From positions 30,008,001 through 30,072,000 of the forward strand of contig CM075101.1 in the NCBI GenBank assembly GCA_037576195.1: 64,000 bases of DNA, given 5' to 3'. A program made the translations under genes and the position numbers. Each line of letters opens with the position of its first letter. Position 1 is the first letter of the stretch. Origin of the DNA: Phytoseiulus persimilis (taxonomy: Eukaryota; Arthropoda; Arachnida; Mesostigmata; Phytoseiidae). The notes under the pieces were generated by a model. It was not told the origin of the DNA. It ran no database searches and saw only the letters and a list, made by a program, of their open reading frames with translations. Positions 1 through 10,178 of this stretch are shown here, piece after piece.

Positions 1-2
1 GC

Positions 3-143
3 GCGCAGTATCGGGACCGTTTTTTGAAGCTGGCAACTTATCATTTTTCGCCTGAATATCTTGAAGCCGTTCGAGAAAGCTATCGCACTGGGAAGAGAGC
101 TTTCGCTCGAGACCGATCGAGAGAGGAGATACCGATGTCATGA
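3..143 (+). CDS. candidate 3' coding end, cut by window edge
   Basis: A frame is open from the first bases of the window for 46 codons to a TGA at 141-143. It includes FLKLATYHFSPEYLEAVRES, mixed hydrophobic and acidic residues that look like ordinary globular protein. The gene would continue upstream of the window, so its start cannot be judged. A second frame opens at an ATG at 140 and runs 21 codons; I do not treat it as a gene. No family is recognised. An open run of this length at a sequence edge also arises by chance. Confidence 0.2.
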   Translation, partial: AQYRDRFLKLATYHFSPEYLEAVRESYRTGKRAFARDRSREEIPMS

Positions 144-349
144 AGCTAATTGTTCGTCGTCCACAATCTTGCGAGGCGTTCAAAAAGGTCGACTACGCGG
201 AATAGACAAAACCTACTGGTTTCAGCCGAATCGACTCGATAAAGTCCCCGATACGATCACCGGAACAGGAGCATAGAAAACATCACCGCCACCGTTTTGA
301 CGGCCACACTGATGATGATACACCACCGTTTCCGTCGAATCACGTTCAG

Positions 350-512
350 TGACAGCAACGTCACGATTCCGGTTGCGACGAGAACGGCAGCCGGCCGAGC
401 GTCTCTCGGACGAATTCGTGAACTTGCTAGCGGACAAAAAAGGAAAACGGCGAAACTCAGCGAACATGTTCCAGCTCGAGAACGATCGAGGCTCTACAAA
501 GGCTCCTTTGTC
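350..512 (+). CDS. candidate internal exon
   Basis: The open segment lies between an acceptor (CACGTTCAG, ending at 349) and a GTGAGC donor beginning at 513. It would enter in phase 1 and leave in phase 2. The translation includes RRERQPAERLSDEFVNLLAD followed by a lysine-rich stretch. Read through the donor, the frame stops at 514-516. I could not find a neighbouring exon with matching phase, and the base before the donor is not the usual G. Unrecognised. Confidence 0.2.
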
Positions 513-639
513 GTGAGCTCTTCAGCTATCCACTCAAGATTGGAGAATCGAGATGAGCCAACAAACGCATATCTTCTTGGCTGCTAGAGGACCATTTGTT
601 CGGGACTGATACGTTGCGGCGCCTAATGCAGTGTTCCAG

Positions 640-798
640 CTTTTCATAGCGGACTGGATGTGTAATACATGCCCACCCTCTTATCCCGCCGTGCTTCAAG
701 CGCGTTCTCGCCGCCTGCCCGAGCAGCCCACCGACTGTCTGACCGTTGATTCGAACGCCGCAAGAGCCATCGCCGCAATGCCAAGTGAAGTTGAATAA
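640..798 (+). CDS. candidate terminal exon
   Basis: After the acceptor GTGTTCCAG (ending at 639) a phase-0 frame stays open for 52 codons to a TAA at 796-798. The peptide includes LPEQPTDCLTVDSNAARAIA and ends in an acidic tail. The pyrimidine tract before the acceptor is short. The preceding plus-strand candidate at 350-512 ends in a phase that does not fit, so any upstream partner is unknown. On the other strand a 100-codon frame (526-825) overlaps it. Unrecognised. Confidence 0.2.
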   Translation, partial: LFIADWMCNTCPPSYPAVLQARSRRLPEQPTDCLTVDSNAARAIAAMPSEVE

Positions 799-996
799 GA
801 TCGGGCCAACCGTTCCTGTGATCATTGACGCTGTCGCGAGGAGTCACAGAGGAGAGCTATAATGAAATACGTCCTGAGTTGACAGCGGACCGAGTTCTCG
901 TATGCACAGGTCTACTCAACTCGGCTTTCCGTGACGTCGCTGGAAGGATCTTCCCCAACTTCTGACACCATAGGATGCGTGAGACAGATGCGAGCG

Positions 997-1106
997 TCAC
1001 GAAGACCCCTGCTCTGAGAAACCCTGTTTCGAGTCTGCCCCGCCAAAGACCGAAATCGGTGAAGTTTTTATTGGGCCGCGTACTCCACCGGGATACTTTC
1101 TAAATC
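997..1106 (-). CDS. candidate terminal exon of a minus-strand gene
   Basis: On the minus strand a pyrimidine-rich acceptor ending CCCTATAG lies just before position 1106. The exon enters in phase 1, encodes FRKYPGGVRGPIKTSPISVF and a polar tail, and stops at TGA (997-999). The upstream exon candidate at 1331-1442 ends in phase 1 with a CAG/GTACAAG donor, so the two join in frame across a 224-base intron. The glycine-, serine- and tyrosine-rich character would suit the cytoplasmic tail of a receptor, but that is a guess. No family is recognised. Confidence 0.35.
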
Positions 1107-1330
1107 CTATAGGGCGAACAAAACAATGATCGTAGCAGGCAGGCCCCAAGTCGTATCACGCGAACTCGGAAGAGAACTCAGGAGGCTCGTTCCAAGCTGG
1201 AACTTTCTCGGCACCCGGACCGCTGGCCCATTATTTAATTCTTTCCCATGGCTTCCGATGCAGCTCAGGAAACCTCCTTGGACCCTGAGGGATCCAACCC
1301 GGGAACCACGGGCCTAGAGCAGTCTTGTAC

Positions 1331-1442
1331 CTGGTTGTCCGATGCGGGCATACAGTGGTTCCAGTTCGTCAGGATTGTCAACCTCATGGTAGAAGCCCTT
1401 GAAGTCGACATAGGTATTGGCCTGATCACTGTATCTGTACAT
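1331..1442 (-). CDS. candidate penultimate exon of a minus-strand gene
   Basis: This minus-strand frame includes YVDFKGFYHEVDNPDELEPL, rich in D, E, Y and F and poor in the R, S and C that dominate chance frames here. It ends at a good donor, CAG/GTACAAG (GT at 1329-1330), in phase 1, which matches the acceptor of the 997-1106 exon. The upstream edge is uncertain: the frame is closed by a stop at 1449-1451, and the only acceptor inside is a weak TGTACAG just after the ATG at 1442-1440. It could instead be the first coding exon. Unrecognised. Confidence 0.35.
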
Positions 1443-3054
1443 GATGCGTCACTTCAGGATTGCCACTCGAGTATCTTCCTCACTGCTCCAGAGGCTATGC
1501 CGGGAGCTTTTCCCCGCTCAGCCGACTTTCGAACTGCACTGCGCACTGGTTTCCTCACTCATTCAGCCACTTATACATCCAAACGGCACTGCTTTCCGTC
1601 AACAGAGACGACACTGACTCTCACTTCAATCGATGGAAAACATGATCAGGAGCGAACAAGGAATTCGATCGCTAGATGGGACGGGGAACACACCTCCCAG
1701 CTCGAGAGTTCCACTTGGTTGTGTCACCGGTTCGCTCACACACGTTTGACTGTCTGTCCGTTCACTCGCTCGCTCGCCGGTTCCTTCGTTGCCTGCCTGC
1801 CCGCCCGCTTGAATCGTCTGTCTCTCTACGCACCGTCTCAACGCGATGGCGACAGCAGCGTCGCCGTCGTCATCTCAGTCACTCACGCTGCTGCGCCAGC
1901 GGCGGCAGTAGTGGTGTAGTAGCCTGTGTCGCTCGTGAGACGCCGCGGCTGGTGTTCCCAGACTCCAGCGGGTCTCGACCAACAAACTAGCGGACACACC
2001 GACCGTCAGAGCTGGCGGACCCACTCCGGTAGTTCTGGAGGAGCCAGTCAGCCTCTGCGCACATGGCCCGACGTAGTATGTACGACGACGACGCGACCAC
2101 TACTCCTCTCTCGGTCCCAGTCGGCGCGCACATGGTCTCAAGATGTGCGGTAGCCCCCTAAAGAAACATGTCGTCAATGCATGTGGAGAGATGGTGGGAG
2201 GCTGCGGCCAACTTCTAGCTTCCAAAAGCCTCTGTTTTTCCAAAGAGAGGGTAGTGGGTGAGCTTGTGCCACAGGGTGCTCGCAGAGGGTGAGTAGCACA
2301 TTCTCTATGGAATGGGTGGTCCGCTTATCTCCAGGAACCTCTGGCTTGAATCGGTTGCGAGAACGGTCGATAGGCCGAGGGCCTCGAAGCGCGATCCGCG
2401 CGTCTTTTCTGTCACCGCTCAGTTGTGTCAGCGATTATTCGCTGTCGGCTCCTTGATGATTCCGGAAGCTGAGGCTTGGGAATCAACGTATCGCATCGCC
2501 CTACTCAGGCGTTTCCGTTGGATTCTTGGTATATCTAACCCGCCACGTCGAGGCTTCCCTGCTCTCGGGGCGGGAACCAGTTGAAGCTCAATGTCGATTT
2601 TAATTGGCTGAATGAGCGATAGATGTGTCTGTCCCTCTCAGGATAAACTCCCAGTCACACGGCGCTTCCTTCCATGAAGTGTAACCTACCCTCGACACCG
2701 GGAACAGGTCGAACCGGTCCCCGAATGACATTGACTGCGAAACTAGCTTCGTTTCATGAGGCTGACGTTTTAGTCAACGAACACATCGGGATTTCGATGT
2801 AATTTCACTCATCCACGGGGCACGATCCTAAGCTGAGATGAGTTTACGACCTTCGGGAAACAGACGAGCTCGGGTATTGGAATCGATGCACGAGCGACCC
2901 GGTGGATCGAGTCGCCAAGCCTCGGAAAATGATGAACGGAGAACCGATGCCCGGCGATCATTTACCCATTGGTCGATCAATCATTCTGACGCGGATGGTA
3001 GTTGATCTAGAAATCTTTGCTCGGGCCATCAAGATGGCCGAGTGTTTTTTCCAG
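1443..3054. other. no gene supported; UTR-like low-complexity sequence
   Basis: Several frames are open here, the longest on the plus strand at 1248-1919, but none has convincing splice borders. The stretch includes a tetranucleotide-rich tract at 1741-1830, followed by an ATGGCGACAGCAGCG at 1845 that is open for only 21 codons. A 43-base segment at 2246-2288 sits between a good acceptor (GTTTTTCCAAAG) and a GTGAGT donor, but it is too short to trust alone. Confidence 0.3.
1741..1830 (+). repeat. imperfect tetranucleotide tract (TCGC/TGCC/GTCT type)
   Basis: Iterated but degenerate four-base units: CTGTCTGTCC, CTCGCTCGCTCGC and TGCCTGCCTGCCCGCCCGC with interruptions. Similar tracts recur across the window on both strands. 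Confidence 0.6.
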
Positions 3055-3223
3055 ACCATTCATGCGGATATGCATAGCCGCGTCATATTCTGTGGGACGG
3101 GAGGCCAGAACGTGTCCATTTTATTCGACACCTATCGCCAACGGTCTCACTCTGAGAGCAGTTCCCATGACTCCCATTCTTTTCGAGCGTGTGCCGGAGG
3201 CAGGAGCCGGAGTTGCTCCCTGA
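3055..3223 (+). CDS. candidate terminal exon
   Basis: A T-rich acceptor (GTGTTTTTTCCAG, ending at 3054) opens a phase-2 frame of 55 codons containing FYSTPIANGLTLRAVPMTPI, which stops with TGA at 3221-3223. The phase-0 frame from the same acceptor is also open, to 3240, and is more serine- and arginine-rich. I prefer the first on composition only. No donor-bearing partner upstream was identified. Unrecognised. Confidence 0.2.
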
Positions 3224-3983
3224 AGCCATGGCATGACTGAACCATCGTAGCGCACGAATATCGCTCTTAAAGAAGGGCCCAGGAAAGCTCCTCTCCTGCT
3301 CCTTCTCCCACAATTGGAACGAACCGACAAGTTTTCCCTGAGCACAGTAGTCAGGCCCTAAATTCTGCGTCCCGCTCGATACCTTCCACTCCCGCGCCAA
3401 CTCCCCCAGCACCACAACTTCGATTCAGTGACGATTTCCCTGACCGAGGAAACTCTCAATCAGCGCCGGCATTGTCGCGGGGGGGAACCTCACTCGTATT
3501 TTAGGCAACGCCAACTTCAACGGAACGGCCGCCGTTTAAGAGCCGCAAGGGAGAGTCACCTCAGGGAGCGATCAGTCTACAGCTGTCTTCTAAAGGTCGA
3601 ACGAAATTAAGAGTGCCGTTTAGGAGAGGAACCTGCTCTCGAATAGAGAATGAATCCGCTGCCCGGGAGAACAAGAACGGAGCGGAGAAAGGAAGGAACT
3701 TATAGGGCGGCATTGAGTCGAACGACCTGTCGATACCTCTCGGGTCTGACTTTTATAATGTGGAGCAGACTCAAACCGTCTGATGGCGAAATGATTCGCG
3801 CCGAGGAAAGAGGCTCGCGGTTCAACTTGGTCCTCTGCTGCCCTTCTTCCCTTCTAGTCGACTATTAGATATAGAGAAAGTATTGATTCTGAATTTGGGA
3901 GCACCGACTTACGAGCGCCGACTCACGAGCGAGCGGCCTTCCGACCTCGGCAAACCCTCTCAGGAGACTTTCGGCTCTCAGCG

Positions 3984-4601
3984 ATGCGCATGTATCTGTG
4001 CCGGGAACTTTTATGCAGACTGCCCTGCGCGCACGTCGAATGCGCGCGTTTTTTTTCTCCTATGTGCGCCGCGCGTTCCGCTGAGCTTCCGACGCGAAAT
4101 GGAACCCTCTTTCAGCGTTTTCTTCAGATGCTCTCACGTCGTTTCTATTTCATCGCTTGTGTACCGACCCCTTCTGTAAGCAGTCGATCGCTATTTACCC
4201 AACAAGCTTTTCACTCGGCACAACCTCTTTTTGACGAGATGGGAAACGAAGAGGGAAAAGCTATCGCTCAGAGTGCCGAATATAGTGTGAACAGACTTCC
4301 GAAAATTTTCGGTACACTTGACCGCGCGGAGTTCCTCCGCTCAGGTCTCCTTCCCCCTGAACGCGTTCCGCTCAGGCTTTCGGCCCAACAGCAGGAGCGT
4401 TTTGCAATGAGCTGGCGAAATGCCGCACGTCAACTTTTGGGCGGGAACGTCCAAGAAGACGACACATTCGGCACTGTTTGTTCAAAACGATCCACCAACC
4501 GCGCCCAGGAGGGTCAACCGTGCCGCATTCCTGGAGGTCGAAAGCCCTGGGTACTTCAGCGCCCGATTCAACCGGAATATTCGTGGCGTGCACGGACGTA
4601 G
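3984..4601 (+). CDS. long open frame, 205 codons, coding uncertain
   Basis: This is one of the longer open frames in the window. The first third is cysteine- and arginine-rich and looks accidental. The middle, from about 4200, reads as ordinary protein, for example PLFDEMGNEEGKAIAQSAEY, and continues with glutamine-rich and acidic segments. Any real exon probably starts near 4200 and could end at one of several GT sites, such as CTCAG/GTCTCC near 4345. An alternative model uses ATG 4099 in another frame, leading 77 bases later to a GTAAGC donor at 4176. Length alone is not significant in this sequence. Confidence 0.2.
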   Translation: MRMYLCRELLCRLPCAHVECARFFSPMCAARSAELPTRNGTLFQRFLQMLSRRFYFIACVPTPSVSSRSLFTQQAFHSAQPLFDEMGNEEGKAIAQSAEYSVNRLPKIFGTLDRAEFLRSGLLPPERVPLRLSAQQQERFAMSWRNAARQLLGGNVQEDDTFGTVCSKRSTNRAQEGQPCRIPGGRKPWVLQRPIQPEYSWRART

Positions 4602-6707
4602 GTAGGGACCAAAGGCACGGCTGTTTGAGCTTGAGAAGCGCGAATTGCAGAAGAGTCTGCTCGGCAGACTTGGCAGTTGCCCGACTAACCGCCTAAACTC
4701 TCCAAGAGATACTCACTCACTATTCCCAAAAGCAGCTGCTGGCGTCGCCCGAATCCTTCGGAATATATATTTGGCTTGGCAAGAAGCAAGCACGAAAGCG
4801 GCTTTTCCTCACCTGCAAGTGCAATGAACGGCTTAGCTATTTTTGAAGAATTCACATATCTCGAATACGCTTGCTCCCCCGACAATAATATTTTCCGATC
4901 TGCTTTTCTCCTCATCTTCCCGCCCACCACCTCGCTCTCAGAAGATCTCCGGGAGAGTGGATGCCAATGACTCTCTACGAGCGGCGGAAGTGCCCTCAAT
5001 CGATGCACGCACCCATGTTGAGCCTATGTGTGACGATTTCGCCCTATATTGTAGAGTTTGAGCTTCTCAAGAGATGGCCGATGTCGAGCATCGAGCCTTT
5101 GTCTCCGAGGCGCCTCAGCCTCGATTCCACGCGGCACAACATCCATTTATTTGCGCCGGAGTTCCCCGTCTGAAGCTTTTGGGGCTCCGTATCTGATTCG
5201 TCAACGTCAGGAGGATTGCTACGAATGAGCATCAACCTCCAGACGAGACAAAGTAATTGGAATGGGAAGTCGCACGCGATCAACGAGGTGGGCGTACTCG
5301 GAGTATCGGTGGAGGAGGTGTGACCAGAGCATGAGGACAACAAGAAAAATCCACTGGAAGAGAACACCGAAACGTGCAGCACTCGGTGGAGCGACGAGTC
5401 GAGTGCTCCCCGCTTCCTCGAGCAATCAACAGTAAACTTCACCCCCATCCAACGCGATCGAGTTGGGTCCTGCCAGCCGCTGACTTGTTTTGCGTCCGAA
5501 CGTGAGAACGTCAGCCGAAGCGCCGAACACAACTCGATCCACCTCCAGTCTAGCAGGTGCTGGCCGCTCCCTCACAGATCCAGATTGACTGAGTTGGGGC
5601 TGATTTCGAAACCAAGTCCCGAGCTATCCTTCGCTGAACATGGAAACAATCAGGAACAACCGGAGGGCCTGATAGAAATCAGGGTTGGGTAAAGCATGTG
5701 ACGAAACGGCACCGCTACAATCAGCAGGTGTTGTCAGACCGATGGGGCGGCGGAAGCTTGGACAGCCTACGACGAAAGGAAGACCTAGGATGCGTTCTTG
5801 GCGAAATCAGAGGAATCAACGCACTTTCTCGCGTCCGGTACTCGGCTCAAGCCTCGAGAGACTCTGTACGGACGGCCAGGATGCAAGAGGTCCTTCCAGT
5901 GGATTGAGAGAAGTCGGCACTTGGTTCTTTTTGAAAGTTGGCCGACGCAGGGTGTCCCTTCCTCGGGAGCGGATTAGTGACGAGTCTCTCGTCGGGGGAC
6001 CGACTCCCCTCCAAGCAGATAGATACAGACGACGTCGGAGGAGGCGACGGTGGTGACGGCCGCGGCGCGATTCAGGTGGAAAAGGTAAAGCCGATTAATC
6101 GGATAGTTCTTTTTCCTTCTTACGCGTCATCCAAGCAGACATCCAGGCAAGCCGTGTTTCGGGAGCTGCGTATCTCTCGACCCGTTCGTCCATCCGGCGT
6201 GAGATGTTGCTTGATGGAGAAGAATCCCACCTGTAGCTCCAAACGGCCGAACTTCGTTACCTGGCAAGCGCTCCACAGTAATGCAGATGCTTACCCAGCT
6301 GTAGTGGTCCGCCATGCTCCTCGTGTGCTCCCGGAGTGTCCCTGCGCCGCGAGGATTGCGCCTGTGGGCTTGATGCTTGACTACGCCCATGTGATCTTGT
6401 TGTTGGTTCGTTGCTTGTTGGTGTCATAAAACGTCCCCACTAGCAGCCCCTTCATTCGCCAGCGCGCTTGCTTGCTTGCTTAGAGAGAAAGCCATTTAGG
6501 CCGCTGGGCAGAAATCCATTTAGAGATGGAAGCTTCATGGGGTCTTCCCGTTTTGTCGCTTGATGTTGCTGACCCCACCCGGGGCGCCATCCACGCTCCC
6601 CGAGTCGTCCCAGTTCTCGCTAGGAGTACAGTTTGGACGAGCAGAGTGTGACACGGTCCTGGCCAAGATACCAAGCAGCTGGAGTGACGCTGGCGCCGGC
6701 GGTCGAG
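4602..6707. other. no gene supported
   Basis: Open frames occur on both strands (up to about 163 codons at 5044-5532 minus and 5938-6429 plus), but their translations are rich in arginine, serine and cysteine and I saw no paired splice borders. A (CTTG)n run lies at 6466-6481. Confidence 0.3.
6466..6481 (+). repeat. (CTTG)n short tandem repeat
   Basis: GCTTGCTTGCTTGCT, about four perfect units. Confidence 0.7.
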
Positions 6708-6825
6708 CCAATTTGACTTTGATGAAAACCAGATCAACTGCCAGTTTGTGTACCATGCCGTTGTTTATCTCGGGGTCAAGACGAGCCCGAAGCTGGAACT
6801 ACATATACCGCGCCGTAGGTTTTGC
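6708..6825 (+). CDS. candidate internal exon
   Basis: The frame contains QFDFDENQINCQFVYHAVVY and continues with a beta-strand-like and then basic segment. It ends, phase 0, at a GTGAGA donor (GT at 6826-6827). Read through the donor, it stays open with a basic tail to TGA at 6892-6894, so it could instead be a C-terminus. The upstream border is the weak point: the frame is closed by a TGA at about 6684, and the only AG available, at 6706-6707, has little pyrimidine tract. The next plausible acceptor in phase 0 is at 7154. Unrecognised. Confidence 0.3.
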
Positions 6826-7154
6826 GTGAGAAAAGTACCCACTCGGAACCGGAGCCGGCATTCAAGATCTAAAACTCGGAGCAATCAAGAATGAAGCTCC
6901 GACTGCCATTGTCGATGACGTCATTGTTTTTTTGTCCTCCTACGGCAATTAAAACGACGACGATCTCGTTCGAAGTTGAAATTAACCGTTCAGAACCATC
7001 AACGGTCTCGGGAGCGTGCGCATGGGAGGGTGGGTGGCGTCTCAACGCGCTGTTGGACGGGTTCTACCCTCGAGTGGAAGCCGGCGAAAATGACTCAAGT
7101 AGCCTCAGTTTTTAAGTGGCTTCACGGGGAGCTCCAGGACGCTTTGATCTCCAG

Positions 7155-7343
7155 GACGCTGTTGCCCAGGATCGCTCAGCAGACCGCGGAACTGTACACA
7201 ACTCAGAAGAGAGCCCGCCTCGGTCGAGCTCTGGGATTCGTGGTCTTCTCGTGACCAGCTTACGGGTCGCCAAGCCGACTGGCCGCCAGAGTGCTGCATA
7301 CGCAGTGTTTATTAGCTTCATTATCACACGGCTGCGAGCATAG
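7155..7343 (+). CDS. candidate exon with hydrophobic C-terminal segment
   Basis: An acceptor (TTTGATCTCCAG, ending at 7154) opens a phase-0 frame containing DAVAQDRSADRGTVHNSEES and, near its end, the hydrophobic stretch SAAYAVFISFIITRL, then a TAG at 7341-7343. The hydrophobic stretch could be a membrane anchor if the frame is real. Phase agrees with the donor of the 6708-6825 candidate (intron about 330 bases). Another plus frame (6976-7254) overlaps and looks comparable, so the assignment is tentative. Unrecognised. Confidence 0.25.
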   Translation, partial: DAVAQDRSADRGTVHNSEESPPRSSSGIRGLLVTSLRVAKPTGRQSAAYAVFISFIITRLRA

Positions 7344-7516
7344 CATCGTGCGCATGTCGAGCACGCATTCCGTAGCAAAGCTTTGGAACGTGAAGCCCAC
7401 ACTTATTATTCGTTGGTCAGAATTTGAGCGGTGCGACATTCCACCCGAGCTCCCGAACTAAGTCCTAAACTCGAGTGTGCGAACAAGCGCCATTTCAGAC
7501 GCTCTCTCCCACAAAA

Positions 7517-7527
7517 AGATGGCGGCG
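7517..7527 (+). promoter_or_regulatory. YY1-like AAGATGGCGGC over an ATG
   Basis: The 11-base motif is an exact match to the core commonly found at YY1-bound metazoan starts, and it contains the ATG at 7519. A pyrimidine-rich stretch precedes it. This is what favours the ATG as a real initiation site. Confidence 0.35.
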
Positions 7528-7737
7528 AAGCCGGGAGAGGGGGAACGGACGCAACCGGGGGGATTAATGACCAAACAGTCGGCCAAGTCGTTCATGTATA
7601 TTTTCGTTGGCCCGCTGACCGAGCTCGTCGGCGACACAGACGGTTGCCCACCGAGCATCGAGTGCGGATCTCATTTCGCGCCAGCTCCTCCGAAAAAACG
7701 AAACGATCGGTCTTGTTTCAGAGACGGAAAGTCCTGA
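7519..7737 (+). CDS. candidate small protein or first coding exon, 72 codons
   Basis: ATG in AAAAAGATGGCGGCG starts a frame open to TGA at 7735-7737. The product begins with a charged N-terminus, has the more hydrophobic SAKSFMYIFVGPLTELVGDT in the middle, then a cysteine-bearing and basic end. It may be a complete 72-residue protein. It may instead splice out early: a GTATAT at about 7597 would leave in phase 2 and fit the acceptor at 7803, though that donor is weak. Unrecognised. Confidence 0.3.
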   Translation: MAAKPGEGERTQPGGLMTKQSAKSFMYIFVGPLTELVGDTDGCPPSIECGSHFAPAPPKKRNDRSCFRDGKS

Positions 7738-7803
7738 GTAGTCGATAACGCCCTGACCTTTACTCCCATGCGCGGTGTCTATCTACCACGTCGCTTCTTC
7801 CAG

Positions 7804-7914
7804 TAGCTGTTGGTGTGCGTCGCCGGACCTTCGGTCGATCTCAACGTTCGATATACCAACAACAGACTTCGGCAGTATCGCCGAACCGGTGCTAGTGCAT
7901 GGGAGCCCGTTCGA
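7804..7914 (+). CDS. candidate internal exon with strong splice borders
   Basis: The exon lies between a long pyrimidine tract ending CTTCTTCCAG (to 7803) and a consensus GTGAGT donor (GT at 7915). In phase 2 it encodes PDLRSISTFDIPTTDFGSIA within 36 residues and leaves in phase 2. The next strong acceptor in phase 2 is at 8225. The phase-0-type frame in the same interval (7810-8010) is also open, so the reading frame is a choice on composition and phase continuity. Unrecognised. Confidence 0.35.
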
Positions 7915-8225
7915 GTGAGTGCACGGAGTTCATCACTCGCGATCCATCAGCGAGACGTCAGTAGGCCCGCGCGAACAGACAGCTACAGAACGGCCGAGAG
8001 ACCTCGGTGATTGAGTGAACATGACCACCTACTATTCCCCTCCGGACCAACTTCGCTGCGTCTGCTCTGGTTCCGTGACCGCCACTGCCAGCGACATCTC
8101 CGAAAGGTGGATCTGATCCATCTGCGAGATCTTCGTCACGGCCACCGCTGAACCCGTTGGTGGCGAGTCCTCCAAGACCTGAAGCGATCGCAAGGGTTTA
8201 ACGTTTTCTCATCTCGCCCTGCAAG

Positions 8226-8557
8226 GGGATCGCGTGTGCACCAGAATCCCGGGTCATCCATCACGTTTATCTCAAAAACGGCCTTGACGACACAGAGCCA
8301 TCAGGATGTTTTCCCGAAAGAGCCCTGCATAGTGACCTCCGGCCTCGAACATCGATCGTTTGGAAACATCGATCCCCCGATCGATGGGTTTCTCGACATC
8401 CCGATTTGTATCAGCCAGAGGTCTCTGGCGATTCCGTTTCGCAGGCTTTTCCGTTGCTCAGGAGGACCACAGGAGTCGTTCAGGACGGGAATGAATCCTG
8501 CTCTGCGCGATGCGTACCGATGGGGACCGAGGCATTCTCCGCAAGCCAGCATAGACT
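8226..8557 (+). CDS. candidate exon following 7804-7914
   Basis: A very good acceptor (pyrimidine-rich, ending CCCTGCAAG at 8225) opens a phase-2 frame that fits the preceding exon across a 311-base intron. The frame includes GNIDPPIDGFLDIPICISQR. It can end at a GTGAGC donor (GT at 8558) or run on to TGA at 8566-8568. An exact hairpin at 8367-8386 lies inside it. A 252-codon minus-strand frame (8301-9059) overlaps, so strand is not certain. Unrecognised. Confidence 0.3.
8367..8386. repeat. perfect inverted repeat, 8-bp arms, CCCC loop
   Basis: CATCGATC and GATCGATG flank CCCC. A further CATCGATCG copy begins 17 bases upstream (8350). Confidence 0.8.
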
Positions 8558-10178
8558 GTGAGCAGTGATGAAGTGAAAGCGAGGATCTTTTTGTTTGAAA
8601 ACTGAACGAGTTCTCAGGATCAAAGGCCGAGTCACAGTCAGAAGATTCGCTGGCCGCCGCGCTTGCCAGCCCGTTCATTTTAAAAGCGGTACCGTTGGAA
8701 CCACTTACAACGGCTCCTGACTCCGTTGACCGCCAGGCCGTCATGCCATCCGTCAGTGGGACGGTGTTCGCCAAGTTTGCCTCGCTTAAACAAGAACAGA
8801 CGGAATGCTTGAAATTAAGTGAATTTAGGCCAAGACGATGAATTACTTCAACAATGCCGCCCAGTCGCGCCGACCTCGTGCTGGAGTGGCCGCCTCGGCA
8901 GTGCCACTCTGTGGTTGCCAGCATACCACTGGAAATTCGTTTTTCCTCTCCTGCTTCGAGTCCTTCTCCCATTCTCCGAAGCATGCCGCTCGCTGAAGAG
9001 CACAGAACAGGGTTAACAACAGCCGGTGCAGTTGCCGTAGTCGGTTGCCTTGTTAGCAACGATCTACTCTCTTTGTGTACAGCCGCAGCAGCTGCTTGTC
9101 CGCTCAGTTTTTCCTTTCTGGTTCCTCGTTCTTTCTCTTTGCACCGCTTTCTCCTCCACGCTGGTCAGCTCTGTTCGGGCTGAACTGTCAGTTTCTCAGT
9201 TCTGACCGATAAGCTGCCGCTTGGAGGCGGAATGGAGCAGTGATCGTTATCGTCTGAATCGGCATTATTCTCCAACATCCAGCGGAAGGAGGGAAAATTC
9301 AAATTCACGAGCTCATGCTCAGCCACTCAATCAAATAAAATCGTACGCTCGGTTCGTATTAAGCATCGATTACTTCAAGATTCTCTAGGATGGCTGCTTG
9401 GACGGCGCCGCGTCGACCACTCGGAGAAACGGGTCCGGTTGAGCATATCGGACCCTCACAGAATACACAAACCGACCGACCAACGGCACCCACGCCGTTG
9501 AAAGATTTTTCACCGTTGAGACACGAAAAACGCGCAACGGAATTCCGGGCATCGATTCCGCCTCTCATGGAGCGTGCTGAAGTTTATGGGAGCGCGTCTT
9601 CCGGGAGGGAGTATTCCGTCGGACAAAGGCCGCTTGTGGAACCCGTCCCTTCATCGGAGTTGTTGTGGTCGGTACCATCATTCACAGCATCTAGACTGTA
9701 CGTGTGTTGATATGCAAATCGTTATTTTGTGATTTAACGCTTCATTACGTGTCAACGTCGCCGGTGTCGTAATCGCGCTCTCCATCGCCGCCACGAACAC
9801 CTCACAAACGCTGCCTTGAATTGGGAACTATCCATCCCCGCCCAGACAGTATGAATTACCGGATTCAGAGAAACTCGCGAAGTCTGGGAGAGTGAGGTGT
9901 GGAATAAGATCGAGAGCCGCAGCCGCAACCCGCCAACCCCGACTGTGAGAAAACGTTATTCAGCATAGCACGTTTCAAGACAGCTTATACAGTACCAACT
10001 GATCTTACCGAGCTCCTGCCTTCTATTACTCTGGTCGAAAAACTTATGATAAATACAGAATGCGAGAGAGCTAGACGTTCATCGATGTTCACCAATAACC
10101 TGGACTTCGTTAGAGACTTGCCGGAAAACTCGAGCGTCTGGCTCGTGGTCGGCCATTAAGAGTTCGGTCCTCGGGCTC
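8558..10178. other. no gene supported beyond overlapping frames
   Basis: The minus-strand 8301-9059 frame (252 codons) covers the first part. Its serine-rich translation and lack of clear splice borders keep me from calling it. From 9060 to 10178 I see only short frames and no convincing signals. Confidence 0.3.

Noticed and set aside
851-965. Plus-strand frame ending TGA 965 that reads like a C-terminus
   Set aside because: No usable acceptor with a pyrimidine tract, and it would be a third unlinked terminal exon within 1 kb.
1845-1910. ATGGCGACAGCAGCG as a translation start
   Set aside because: The frame closes after 21 codons and there is no donor at a suitable place; it sits next to a repeat tract.
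1248-1919. 223-codon plus-strand open frame
   Set aside because: It is antisense to the better-supported minus-strand exon at 1331-1442 and ends inside a tetranucleotide repeat tract.
2246-2288. 43-base exon between GTTTTTCCAAAG and GTGAGT
   Set aside because: Borders are good, but the encoded dozen residues say nothing and no phase-compatible neighbour was found.
8301-9059. 252-codon minus-strand open frame as a gene
   Set aside because: Serine- and cysteine-rich, no clear acceptor or donor, and it overlaps a plus-strand exon with better borders. Frames of this length are expected by chance here.
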